Of a stretch of 41,204 bases of DNA, positions 34,000 to 40,800 are shown in pieces (within the stretch, counting starts at the first letter, position 1; each line of letters starts with the position of its first letter). The translations under genes and the position numbers were made by a program. The notes beneath the pieces are model-generated. The model had not been told where the DNA came from. It saw nothing but the letters and a program-made list of their open reading frames with translations, and searched no databases. Origin of the DNA: an uncultured Collinsella sp. (lineage in GTDB: Bacteria; Actinomycetota; Coriobacteriia; Coriobacteriales; Coriobacteriaceae). The DNA lies in assembly GCA_934668345.1 (NCBI GenBank), contig CAKUNE010000007.1:1-41204 (forward strand), written 5' to 3'.

Positions 34000-35067
34000 T
34001 TGGATAAGAACGAGCTGCAAAAGCGTATGGAACAGGCCATCCGCCTGACGGCACCTGGTCAGCCGATCCGCACTGCCCTCGACATGATCATCGCCGGTCA
34101 CCTGGGCGCCCTTATCTGCGTTGGCGACACCGAAAACGTGCTTGCTGCCGGTAACGACGGCTTCCCGCTCAACATTTCGTTCACCTCGAACCGTCTGTTC
34201 GAGCTCTCCAAGATGGACGGCGCCATTGTCATCGACGGCGACCTCACCCAGATTCTGCGCGCCAACTTTCACCTCAATCCCGATCCCTCGCTTGCCACGA
34301 GCGAGACGGGCATGCGTCACCGCACCGCCGCCCGCATGTCGGTGCTCACGGATGCCATCGTGATCTCGGTCTCGGCCCGTCGTGCCGTCGTCAACGTGTA
34401 CGTTCACGGCAAGAGCTACGAGATCCAGCCCGTCACCACCATCATGAGCTCGGTCAACCAGCTCGTCGCCACGCTCCAGACTACCCGTCAGTCGCTCGAC
34501 CGCTCCCTGCTGCGCCTGACGGCCCTCGAGCTCGACGACTACGTTACGCTCGCCGACATTACCGGGATTTTCTCGAGCTTCGAGATCATGCAGCAGGCAA
34601 AGACCGAGCTTAAGGATTGCATCGTCAAGCTGGGCAACCAGGGCAAGCTCGTGCAGATGCAGCTCGAGCAGCTCGCCGGCTCCAGCATGGATACCGAATA
34701 CGACTTGATGATCCGCGACTACGCAAGCGATTCCTCCGAGGCAAACGCCGAGAAGATTCGCGCTGAGCTTGCCCGTATGACGCCCAAGGACCTGTCCGAC
34801 CCACAGCATGTGGCGGCGGTTCTGGGTTACGACGACCTGGACGAGGACTCCGTCATGACACCGCTGGGCCTGCGCACGCTTTCGCGCGTGTCCGTCGTGC
34901 GTGACGGCGTGGCCGAGAAGATTGTCGACGAGTACGGCTCGCTGCAGGAGCTCATGGATGACATCAGCGAGGATCCGGAGCGCCTGGGCGACTTTGGCGT
35001 CAACAACCCTGCCATTCTTGCGGACTCCCTGTACCGCATGAAGGGCACCAAACAGGGGAACGCATAA
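34000..35067 (+). CDS. disA: DNA integrity scanning diadenylate cyclase DisA
   Basis: This 355-residue enzyme makes cyclic di-AMP from two ATP and stops when it meets branched DNA. The N-terminal DAC domain has both active-site motifs: DGA at 73-75 (KMDGAIVIDGD) and RHR at 106-108 (TGMRHRTAARM). A central helical spine (about 150-280) and a C-terminal HhH-type DNA-binding domain (GVAEKIVDEYGSLQELMDDI) follow; the octameric form is expected. The start is TTG 34000 with GGGAG 9 bp upstream; no ATG fits better. radA, a common neighbour, is absent here. The stop overlaps the ispD start (TAATG). Confidence 0.93.
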   Translation: MDKNELQKRMEQAIRLTAPGQPIRTALDMIIAGHLGALICVGDTENVLAAGNDGFPLNISFTSNRLFELSKMDGAIVIDGDLTQILRANFHLNPDPSLATSETGMRHRTAARMSVLTDAIVISVSARRAVVNVYVHGKSYEIQPVTTIMSSVNQLVATLQTTRQSLDRSLLRLTALELDDYVTLADITGIFSSFEIMQQAKTELKDCIVKLGNQGKLVQMQLEQLAGSSMDTEYDLMIRDYASDSSEANAEKIRAELARMTPKDLSDPQHVAAVLGYDDLDEDSVMTPLGLRTLSRVSVVRDGVAEKIVDEYGSLQELMDDISEDPERLGDFGVNNPAILADSLYRMKGTKQGNA

Positions 35068-35795
35068 TGGCGCCCGTATGCGCCGTGGTCGTTGCCGGTG
35101 GCAGCGGCCAGCGCTTTGGTAACCCCGGTGGCAAGCAGCTCGTCAATGTAGCGGGCCGTCCGCTTATGAGCTGGTCCATCCGCGCGTTTGACCGTAGCGA
35201 TAAGGTCGGCCACATCGTCGTGGTTTGCCCTGCCGAGCGTCGTGCCGAGATGCGCCGCCTGGCCATCGACCCGTTTGACTATGACACGCCCATCAGCTTT
35301 GCCGATGCCGGCGATACCCGTCAGGATTCCACCCGTGCCGGCGTGCATGCGGTTCCGGCGGGCTTTGAATACGTCGCCATTCACGATGGCGCTCGTCCGC
35401 TCATTACGACCGAGGCCATCGACCACGCTATCGACGTGCTCGTGAGCGACCGTGCTCTCGACGGTGTCGTGTGCGGCCAGCCCGCGATCGACACGCTCAA
35501 GATCGTCGATGGCGACAATATCGTCGAGACGCCGCCGCGTGAGCTCTACTGGGCAGCGCAGACGCCGCAGATCTTTAGCGTCGATGCTATGAAGCGCGCC
35601 CACGCTGCAGCCATTGCCGAGGGCTTTATCGGCACCGATGATTCGTCGCTGGTCGAGCGCATGGGTGGGTGCGTCCGCTGCGTCCAGAGCCCGCGTGATA
35701 ATCTTAAGGTGACGGTGCCCGAGGACCTGCGTCCCGTAACCGCGATTCTGCTTGGCCGCATGGCCGAGGGAGTGGACCTTCCCCATGTTCAGTAA
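35067..35795 (+). CDS. ispD: 2-C-methyl-D-erythritol 4-phosphate cytidylyltransferase
   Basis: This 242-residue enzyme couples CTP and MEP in the non-mevalonate isoprenoid pathway. The N-terminal nucleotide-binding loop 'VVVAGGSGQRFGNPGGKQLVNVAGRPL' is typical, though CTP-loop Gly/Ala positions vary. 'DTRQDSTRAGV', 'VAIHDGARPLI', 'CGQPAIDTLKIV' and 'AQTPQIFSVDAM' follow in order. It overlaps disA by one base and ispF by 11 bases. The tight packing indicates translational coupling. Confidence 0.94.
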   Translation: MAPVCAVVVAGGSGQRFGNPGGKQLVNVAGRPLMSWSIRAFDRSDKVGHIVVVCPAERRAEMRRLAIDPFDYDTPISFADAGDTRQDSTRAGVHAVPAGFEYVAIHDGARPLITTEAIDHAIDVLVSDRALDGVVCGQPAIDTLKIVDGDNIVETPPRELYWAAQTPQIFSVDAMKRAHAAAIAEGFIGTDDSSLVERMGGCVRCVQSPRDNLKVTVPEDLRPVTAILLGRMAEGVDLPHVQ

Positions 35796-36279
35796 CCTGC
35801 GCATTGGCCATGGCTACGACGTCCACCGTCTGGTGGAGGGGCGTCGATGTATCATCGGCGGTGTCGACATTCCCTACGATCGCGGCCTGCTGGGCCACTC
35901 GGATGCCGATGTGCTCGCGCACGCACTGGCCGACGCCATTCTGGGCGCCTGCCGCGGGGGAGACATCGGCAAGCTATTCCCCGACACCGATCCCGCCTAC
36001 GAGGGTGCCGATTCGATGGTGCTGCTCGCTCGCGTGATGGACTATGCGCGCGAGCTGGGCTTTGAGTTTGTCGATGCCGATTGCACCATTGCCTGTCAGC
36101 AACCCAAGATCACCCCGCACCGCGATGCCATGCGCGCCAACCTTGCCCATGCTCTGGGCGTTGACGTCGAAAACGTGGGTGTTGCCGCCACTACGACCGA
36201 AAAGCTCGGTTGGGAAGGCCAAGGCGAGGGAATTGGCGCCTGGGCCGTCTGCCTGCTACAGAAAACCGCTAAGGAGTAA
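35785..36279 (+). CDS. ispF: 2-C-methyl-D-erythritol 2,4-cyclodiphosphate synthase
   Basis: This 164-residue trimeric enzyme makes the cyclic diphosphate two steps after IspD (IspE acts between them). The metal-binding Asp and His are in 'RIGHGYDVHRL', and the third ligand lies in 'LLGHSDADVLAHALADAILGA'. 'DIGKLFPDTDPAYEGADS', 'NVGVAATTTEKLGWEGQGEGI' are also standard. ATG 35785 is chosen because it gives the usual N terminus; it starts inside ispD with an 11-bp overlap, and GAGGGAG lies upstream. Confidence 0.95.
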   Translation: MFSNLRIGHGYDVHRLVEGRRCIIGGVDIPYDRGLLGHSDADVLAHALADAILGACRGGDIGKLFPDTDPAYEGADSMVLLARVMDYARELGFEFVDADCTIACQQPKITPHRDAMRANLAHALGVDVENVGVAATTTEKLGWEGQGEGIGAWAVCLLQKTAKE

Positions 36280-36282
36280 CGA

Positions 36283-37749
36283 ATGCGTATCTACAACAGC
36301 GCTACCCATAAAAAGGAAGAGTTCCAGCCCATCGAGTCCGGCAAGGTCCGCATGTACGTGTGTGGCCCCACGGTCTACGACAACATCCACATCGGCAATG
36401 CCCGCACGTTCATCAGCTTTGACGTGATTCGTCGCTGGCTCATCGCGAGCGGCTACGAGGTCACGTTCGCCCAGAACCTCACCGATGTCGATGACAAGAT
36501 CATCAAGCGCGCCAACGAGCAGGGCCGCACGGCCGCCGAGGTCGCGACGGAGTTCTCCGACAAGTTCATCGGCGTCATGCGTGCCGCCAACGTGCTCGAT
36601 CCCGATGTGCGCCCCCGCGCCACCAAGGAGATCGGCCCCATGATCGCTATGATCAAGACGCTTATCGAGCAGGGCCATGCCTACGCCGCCGATAACGGCG
36701 ACGTGTACTTTGCCGTGCGCAGCGATCCCAACTATGGTCAGGTCTCGGGTCGCAACATCGACGACCTTATGGTCGGCGCGCGCATCGAGGAGAACGAGGA
36801 CAAGAACGACCCGCTCGACTTTGCCCTGTGGAAGGCCGCCAAGCCCGGCGAGCCCAGCTGGCCGAGCCCCTGGGGCGAGGGCCGTCCCGGTTGGCACACC
36901 GAGTGCGCCGCCATGGTGCACCGCTACCTGGGCACCCCGATCGACATCCACGGCGGCGGCTCCGACCTTGCCTTCCCGCATCACGAGAACGAGTGCGCCC
37001 AGGCTACCTGCGCCTGGCACCAGGGCTTCTCCAACACCTGGATGCACACGGGCATGCTGCTGGTTGACGGCGAGAAGATGTCCAAGTCGCTCGGCAACTT
37101 CTTTACGCTGGCCGAGGTCCTCGAGCAGCATTCCGCCGCGGCCCTGCGCCTGCTGATGCTGCAGACGAGCTATCGCTCGCCGCTCGACTTTTCGTGGGAG
37201 CGCCTGGAGGGTGCCGAGAACTCGCTCACGCGTATCGCCGGTACGGTCGAGAACCTGCGCTGGGCTGCGAACCATGCGACGGCCGATGCCGATGAGGCAG
37301 CATCCGAGGCGTTTGCCGCCAAGGCCGCCGAGGCCCGTGCCACCTTTAAGGAGTGCATGGACGACGACTTTAACACCGCCGGTGCCATGGGTGCCGTCTT
37401 TGGCTTTGTGACCGAGTGCAACCAGTACCTGGAGCAGGCGGGCGACGCTGCCGACAAGGCCGCCGCGCTTGCCGCCGCCGATACGCTGGTCGATCTGCTC
37501 GATACGTTTGGCGTTGAGCTTCCCGAGCCCAAGGTCGAGTTGCCGCTGGGCCTGCTGGGCGTTGCCGCCGGCCTGGTCGCCTACACGGGTGACGACGTGG
37601 ACGAGGCCGCTGCCAAGATTCTCGAGGCCCGCGCCGAGGCCCGCGCCGCCAAGAACTGGGATCTGGCCGACGCCATCCGCGACCAGCTCAAGGACCTCGG
37701 GCTGACGATTGAAGATACGGCCGCGGGTACTCGTATTAAGAGTCTCTAG
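36283..37749 (+). CDS. cysS: Cysteinyl-tRNA synthetase
   Basis: This 488-residue class-I synthetase has the HIGH-type motif in 'CGPTVYDNIHIGNART' and KMSKS at about residues 264-268 (EKMSKSLGN). Zinc-binding residues are Cys28 in the first motif and the Cys/His in 'GWHTECAAM' and 'GGGSDLAFPHHENE'. The C-terminal DALR-type region (FKECMDDDFNTAGAMGAVF) is followed by a helical tail. It lies 3 bp after ispF, as in many Gram-positive bacteria. No T-box is visible. A structured RNA begins 6 bp after the stop. Confidence 0.96.
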   Translation: MRIYNSATHKKEEFQPIESGKVRMYVCGPTVYDNIHIGNARTFISFDVIRRWLIASGYEVTFAQNLTDVDDKIIKRANEQGRTAAEVATEFSDKFIGVMRAANVLDPDVRPRATKEIGPMIAMIKTLIEQGHAYAADNGDVYFAVRSDPNYGQVSGRNIDDLMVGARIEENEDKNDPLDFALWKAAKPGEPSWPSPWGEGRPGWHTECAAMVHRYLGTPIDIHGGGSDLAFPHHENECAQATCAWHQGFSNTWMHTGMLLVDGEKMSKSLGNFFTLAEVLEQHSAAALRLLMLQTSYRSPLDFSWERLEGAENSLTRIAGTVENLRWAANHATADADEAASEAFAAKAAEARATFKECMDDDFNTAGAMGAVFGFVTECNQYLEQAGDAADKAAALAAADTLVDLLDTFGVELPEPKVELPLGLLGVAAGLVAYTGDDVDEAAAKILEARAEARAAKNWDLADAIRDQLKDLGLTIEDTAAGTRIKSL

Positions 37750-37755
37750 TATTTG

Positions 37756-37858
37756 TCGACCGTTCGAGGTGCGGCAGATTGCCTTGAAAGAGGAGGGCAT
37801 AGACCTGGTGGTCATGCCCGACGATTGAAAGGCAAGGTGCCGTGGCTCGGACGGTCGA
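37756..37858 (+). ncRNA. 103-nt extended hairpin RNA between cysS and rlmB
   Basis: Almost every base of this spacer can be paired in one long helix. 37756-37768 pairs with 37846-37858 (13 bp, one G.U). 37770-37776 pairs with 37838-37844 (7 bp, two wobbles). 37779-37785 pairs with 37829-37835. 37795-37805 pairs with 37810-37819, one bulged A, capped by a 4-nt TGGT loop. The symmetrical 9-by-9 segment GAAAGAGGA/GACGATTGA between the last two helices reads as three tandem sheared G.A pairs separated by A-U and G-C pairs. No T-run follows and the rlmB ribosome-binding site (AAGGAGG, 37879-37885) comes 20 nt later. It may be a leader, a processing site or an independent RNA. I do not recognise a known family. 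Confidence 0.75.
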
Positions 37859-37892
37859 TTCTTGTTCGTTATCTATTTAAGGAGGCCGTTTT

Positions 37893-38813
37893 ATGGCCGA
37901 CAACCGCAAGCGTGCGCCTCGTGGAGGCAAGCAGGCTGCTTCTGGCTCGCGCCCGATTCGCCGCAACGACCGCGCTGCCACTCCCAAGGGCCAGCGTGAG
38001 CGCTCCCAAGCCCAGGCTGCGCGTCCGCAGCGAGATCGCAACCGCGACAACGTTCAGGTTCCCAAGGGCGAGTTTATCGAAGGTCGCCGTGCTGCCGCCG
38101 AGGCCCTGCGCATCGGCTTTCCCGTCAAGTGCGCGCTCATCGCCGAGGGCGGGGAGCGCGATGCCGCCTTGTCGCGCCTGGTCGACGACCTCAACGCCGC
38201 GGGTGTCCGCATTAAGTATGTGCCGCGCGCGCAGCTCGATGCGCTGTCGAGCCATGGCGCTCACCAGGGCATTGCGCTCGAGGTGGGTAATTTCCCCTAT
38301 GCTGATGTCGCCGATATCCTCGATCGCGCGGGTGACGGACCGGCGCTCGTCGTCGTGCTCGACCATGTGACCGACGATGGCAACTTTGGTGCGATCGTGC
38401 GCTCCGCCGAGGTCGTGGGCGCGGCGGGCGTCATCATCGCCAACAAGCGCGCCGCCGGTGTGACCGTGGGCAGCTACAAAACCTCTGCTGGTGCCGTCAT
38501 GCACCTGCCCATCGCGCAGGTTCCCAATATCGCCCGAGCGCTTGACGACCTCAAGGCCGCCGGCTTTTGGGTGGGCGGTGCTTCCGAGCACGCCGAGGGC
38601 AGCTGCTGGGATGCTCCCTTCGAGGGCCGCGTTGCGCTCGTCATGGGCTCCGAGGGCGACGGCATCTCGCGCCTGGTGCTCGAGAAATGCGACTTTTTGA
38701 CCAAGCTTCCCCAGCGCGGCATGACCGAGAGTCTCAACGTGGCCCAGGCGACCACCGCGCTGTGCTTTGAGTGGCTGCGCCGCAATGCCGGCGAGCTCAT
38801 GGGGGAGGAGTAG
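37893..38813 (+). CDS. rlmB: TrmH/SpoU-family rRNA (guanosine-2'-O-)methyltransferase (RlmB type)
   Basis: This 306-residue SPOUT methyltransferase likely 2'-O-methylates a 23S rRNA guanosine. A 60-residue Arg/Lys/Gln-rich N-terminal tail precedes the substrate-binding domain (EFIEGRRAAAEALR...). The catalytic core has motif 1 'VLDHVTDDGNFGAIVRSAE', motif 2 'ALVMGSEGDGIS' and motif 3 'ESLNVAQATTALCFEW', which form the trefoil knot. The basic tail is unusual in length. The position after cysS is the standard one for RlmB. AAGGAGG lies 8 bp upstream of ATG 37893; yacP starts 3 bp after its stop. Confidence 0.9.
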   Translation: MADNRKRAPRGGKQAASGSRPIRRNDRAATPKGQRERSQAQAARPQRDRNRDNVQVPKGEFIEGRRAAAEALRIGFPVKCALIAEGGERDAALSRLVDDLNAAGVRIKYVPRAQLDALSSHGAHQGIALEVGNFPYADVADILDRAGDGPALVVVLDHVTDDGNFGAIVRSAEVVGAAGVIIANKRAAGVTVGSYKTSAGAVMHLPIAQVPNIARALDDLKAAGFWVGGASEHAEGSCWDAPFEGRVALVMGSEGDGISRLVLEKCDFLTKLPQRGMTESLNVAQATTALCFEWLRRNAGELMGEE

Positions 38814-38816
38814 CGC

Positions 38817-39494
38817 ATGTCCAAGAAGAACCGCGCCAAGTCCAAGGCCAAGCGCTTTGGCGAAGGCTCGGCCAAGCCGATTGTTTCGGCCGCGACCTAT
38901 GGCGTGGGCGGCAATGCGTTTGCGCAGGCTATCGCCGATCCGGTCTCGACGGTGCACTCCAATAAGCCCGAGCTGCTGGTGGTCGACGGCTACAACGTGA
39001 TTCACTGCACGCCGCGCTACGAAAAGCTCGTGTACGACCATTCCGACGATCCGTATTCCAGCGACGTCCACGACATGGCTCGTACTGCGCTCATCAACGA
39101 TGTCGCGGCGTTTGCCCAGGGCCGTTACGAGGCCGTGATCGTGTTCGACGGCGCGGGCAACATCTCCAGCGAGCGCCCCAACCTACCGGCCCGCGGCGTG
39201 CGCATTGAGTTTTCGCCGACGGGCGTCTCTGCCGATACCGTGGTGCAGAAGCTCTGCATCGAGGCGCGCGAGGAAGGCCGCGCGTGCTCCGTGGTGTCGA
39301 GCGACGGCACGATCCAGGCCGTCGTCATGGGCAGGGGCGTTACGCGCATCTCGAGCCGCATGCTGGTGGACGAGATCAAGCAGATCGATAACGACGTTCA
39401 CGAGGCAGAGGAAGCTCCGCAGATCAAGATGACTCTGGGCAGTCGCTTGAGCCCCGATGCCCTGGCCAAGCTCAAGGCGTTGCGCGGGAGGTAG
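38817..39494 (+). CDS. yacP: NYN-domain RNA endonuclease (YacP/Rae1-like)
   Basis: This 225-residue PIN-like nuclease has a Lys-rich N terminus (MSKKNRAKSKAKRF). The NYN domain starts at about residue 52 with 'ELLVVDGYNVIH', which holds the first catalytic Asp. 'EAVIVFDGAGN' and 'SVVSSDGTIQAVVMGRGVTRISSRMLVDEI' follow. In Bacillus subtilis the homologue Rae1 cleaves mRNA on the ribosome. The order cysS-rlmB-yacP is conserved across Gram-positive bacteria. GGAGGAG in the end of rlmB acts as ribosome-binding site. The N-terminal 50 residues are longer than in the Bacillus protein. Confidence 0.85.
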   Translation: MSKKNRAKSKAKRFGEGSAKPIVSAATYGVGGNAFAQAIADPVSTVHSNKPELLVVDGYNVIHCTPRYEKLVYDHSDDPYSSDVHDMARTALINDVAAFAQGRYEAVIVFDGAGNISSERPNLPARGVRIEFSPTGVSADTVVQKLCIEAREEGRACSVVSSDGTIQAVVMGRGVTRISSRMLVDEIKQIDNDVHEAEEAPQIKMTLGSRLSPDALAKLKALRGR

Positions 39495-39534
39495 GTAGAC
39501 CTTCAACGGGGGCTGCTTTCTCGATTGACCAACC

Positions 39535-39569
39535 AACTGGTTTGTAATCAGTGGGTTGCAGGTCGGTCT
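39535..39569 (+). pseudogene. tRNA-Thr anticodon-arm fragment
   Basis: This stretch reproduces the anticodon arm and the 5' half of the T arm of tRNA-Thr(TGT) at 39673-39747 with few changes (ACTGGTTTGTAATCAGTGGG against ACTGATTTGTAATCAGTGGG). It lacks a matching acceptor stem and D arm. It is probably the remnant of a duplication or of a past integration at the tRNA. Confidence 0.6.
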
Positions 39570-39672
39570 AGCCAAAACGAATAGTTTTGAGATGTGGTCG
39601 GTCAAAGGGTCTGTTGCGCCTCGTCCGCAATTCCTTTATTCTTATCTGGCTTCGCGCGAAAGCGCCAAGTGT

Positions 39673-39747
39673 GCCAGTGTGGCGCAACGGTAGCGCAACT
39701 GATTTGTAATCAGTGGGTTGCAGGTTCGATTCCTGTCACTGGCTCCA
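39673..39747 (+). tRNA. tRNA-Thr (anticodon TGT)
   Basis: GCCAGTG pairs with CACTGGC; discriminator T and CCA are encoded. The anticodon arm is ACTGA-TTTGTAA-TCAGT, so the anticodon is TGT (threonine). D and T arms are normal. Confidence 0.95.
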
Positions 39748-39756
39748 TGAGAGTTT

Positions 39757-39796
39757 CGGGTTCTGTTCCCTTGTGGGACAGGGCCCGTTTCTTTTT
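39757..39796 (+). terminator. Terminator after tRNA-Thr(TGT)
   Basis: CGGGTTCTGTTCCC pairs with GGGACAGGGCCCG (one extra base, G.U pairs), followed by TTTCTTTTT. Confidence 0.75.
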
Positions 39797-39838
39797 GTCG
39801 ATAAGTCAGCGGGTTTGGCGCAACCTAGCTTCAGGTTT

Positions 39839-39975
39839 GTCTCGATCTGTAACAAGAAGGGGCGGAAAACCGTTCTTACTGTTACAGATTGAGACGTAAG
39901 CTGGGGTCTCTGCGAAACATCTCGATCTGTAACAGATAGGGGAGAAAATGTTCTCTAAATGTTACAGATTGAGAC
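39839..39975. repeat. Two tandem hairpins with near-identical 16-bp stems (80-bp period)
   Basis: Hairpin 1: 39839-39854 with 39880-39895. Hairpin 2: 39919-39934 with 39960-39975. Each stem reads GTCTCGATCTGTAACA or close to it, pairing with TGTTACAGATTGAGAC and one G.U. The 25-nt loops differ but both contain AGGGG followed by an A-run and can form a small inner hairpin. The period is 80 bp. No protein gene is visible in 39750-40450. Confidence 0.8.
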
Positions 39976-40009
39976 AAAGGCGGGAACGAACCCAGCCGTT
40001 CACCTTGGG

Positions 40010-40156
40010 CGTGGATTATCGGACGAACGAGCGTGGAAAATCTCCCGCTTAGTGAATGAACGTGGATAATCTGCCACTTTGGCCTTGGGGGCACGCCAAA
40101 AGTGGGAGATTATCAGCGTTCGATTTCAAACGGAAGAAAATCCACGCTCGATTCTG
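40010..40156. repeat. Cluster of five degenerate CGTGGATAATCT-type motifs forming a nested hairpin
   Basis: Three plus-oriented copies (starting near 40010, 40031 and 40060) and two inverted copies (ending near 40120 and 40149) share a core like GCGTGGATAATCTCCCACTT. The inner pair (40059-40082 with 40096-40120) and the outer pair (40028-40037 with 40141-40150, 10 bp perfect) make a nested hairpin. A 123-codon open frame beginning TTG at 40079 crosses it but has neither a ribosome-binding site nor the usual codon bias. Confidence 0.6.
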
Positions 40157-40365
40157 ACGCGGAAGTTCGATCTTGACCTATATATAGGTGCAAATAAGCC
40201 GTTATCGAAGTTCGATCCTGAAGGTGTACTCCACTACACCAAAGTGTTACCTCGGGAAACGTCGCCTCAGTATCCAAATCCACCGTCCTTCATATCCAAA
40301 CTCAACAAAACCGCAGGTCAAAAGTATATAGATACGCCCGGCACAGTGTATCTAGAGGTTTTCGT

Positions 40366-40395
40366 TGACAGCCCCCAAGGTTGCATCGTATTATC
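40366..40395 (+). promoter_or_regulatory. Strong promoter of the tRNA-tuf operon
   Basis: A perfect -35 TTGACA (40366-40371) and TATTAT (40390-40395) are spaced by 18 bp, about 60 bp upstream of tRNA-Tyr. Confidence 0.75.
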
Positions 40396-40456
40396 TTTTT
40401 CGTTCGCGGGGGCGGCGGTCCAAAAGACCAAAGGACCTGCGGATACTTGAACGATT

Positions 40457-40538
40457 GGGAGTTTGCCCGAGTGGTTAATGGGGACGGGCTGTAAACCCGT
40501 TGGCTCTGCCTACATAGGTTCGAATCCTATAGCTCCCA
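40457..40538 (+). tRNA. tRNA-Tyr (anticodon GTA)
   Basis: GGGAGTT pairs with AGCTCCC (one G.U). The anticodon arm is ACGGG-CTGTAAA-CCCGT, so the anticodon is GTA (tyrosine). A long variable arm is present. The discriminator is A; CCA is not encoded (ACCC follows the stem). Confidence 0.95.
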
Positions 40539-40548
40539 CCCGTCAAGT

Positions 40549-40624
40549 GCCTGTATAGCTCAGTCGGTAGAGCACTTCGTTGGTAACGAAGAGGTCACCA
40601 GTTCAAGTCTGGTTGCAGGCTCCA
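40549..40624 (+). tRNA. tRNA-Thr (anticodon GGT)
   Basis: GCCTGTA pairs with TGCAGGC; TCCA is encoded. The anticodon arm is CTTCG-TTGGTAA-CGAAG, so the anticodon is GGT (threonine). It lies 10 bp after tRNA-Tyr. Confidence 0.96.
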
Positions 40625-40627
40625 TCC

Positions 40628-40704
40628 GGCGGTGTAGCTCAGTTGGTTAGAGCACACGGTTCATACCCGTGGCGTCACTGGTTCGAATCCAGTCACCGCT
40701 ACCA
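40628..40704 (+). tRNA. tRNA-Met (anticodon CAT, elongator type)
   Basis: GGCGGTG pairs with CACCGCT (terminal G.U); ACCA is encoded. The anticodon arm is CACGG-TTCATAC-CCGTG, so the anticodon is CAT. The first pair is G.T and not the unpaired C-A of initiator tRNAs, which points to elongator Met; an Ile-type lysidine tRNA is possible but less likely. Confidence 0.92.
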
Positions 40705-40715
40705 TAGGTAACACG

Positions 40716-40779
40716 GTGGCTTCTCAATAGTATGTTGAGAGGCCACTATGGTATAAAGGCAAAGTCCCGTCCGGGGACG
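40716..40779 (+). promoter_or_regulatory. tuf leader: hairpins and possible internal promoter
   Basis: A 12-bp hairpin (40716-40727 with 40735-40746, one G.U) is followed by GGTATAAAG, a possible -10 near 40752, without a good -35. A short GTCCC-GTCC-GGGGAC hairpin (40764-40779) follows. The first hairpin could be a processing site between tRNA-Met and the tuf message. There is no T-run, so read-through is expected. Confidence 0.4.
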
Positions 40780-40800
40780 ACCTGTTTAGAGGAGGGCTTT

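Noticed and set aside
36250..36283. T-box leader for cysS or lysS
   Set aside because: cysS is only 3 bp after ispF and the lysS leader is short; no T-box sequence or specifier loop can be seen.
36256..37815. 519-codon minus-strand open frame opposite cysS
   Set aside because: Antisense shadow of cysS; no initiation signal and no recognisable family.
40079..40450. 123-codon open frame upstream of tRNA-Tyr
   Set aside because: It begins with TTG inside a hairpin loop, lacks a ribosome-binding site, has codon use unlike neighbours and runs through the tRNA promoter. Treated as non-coding.
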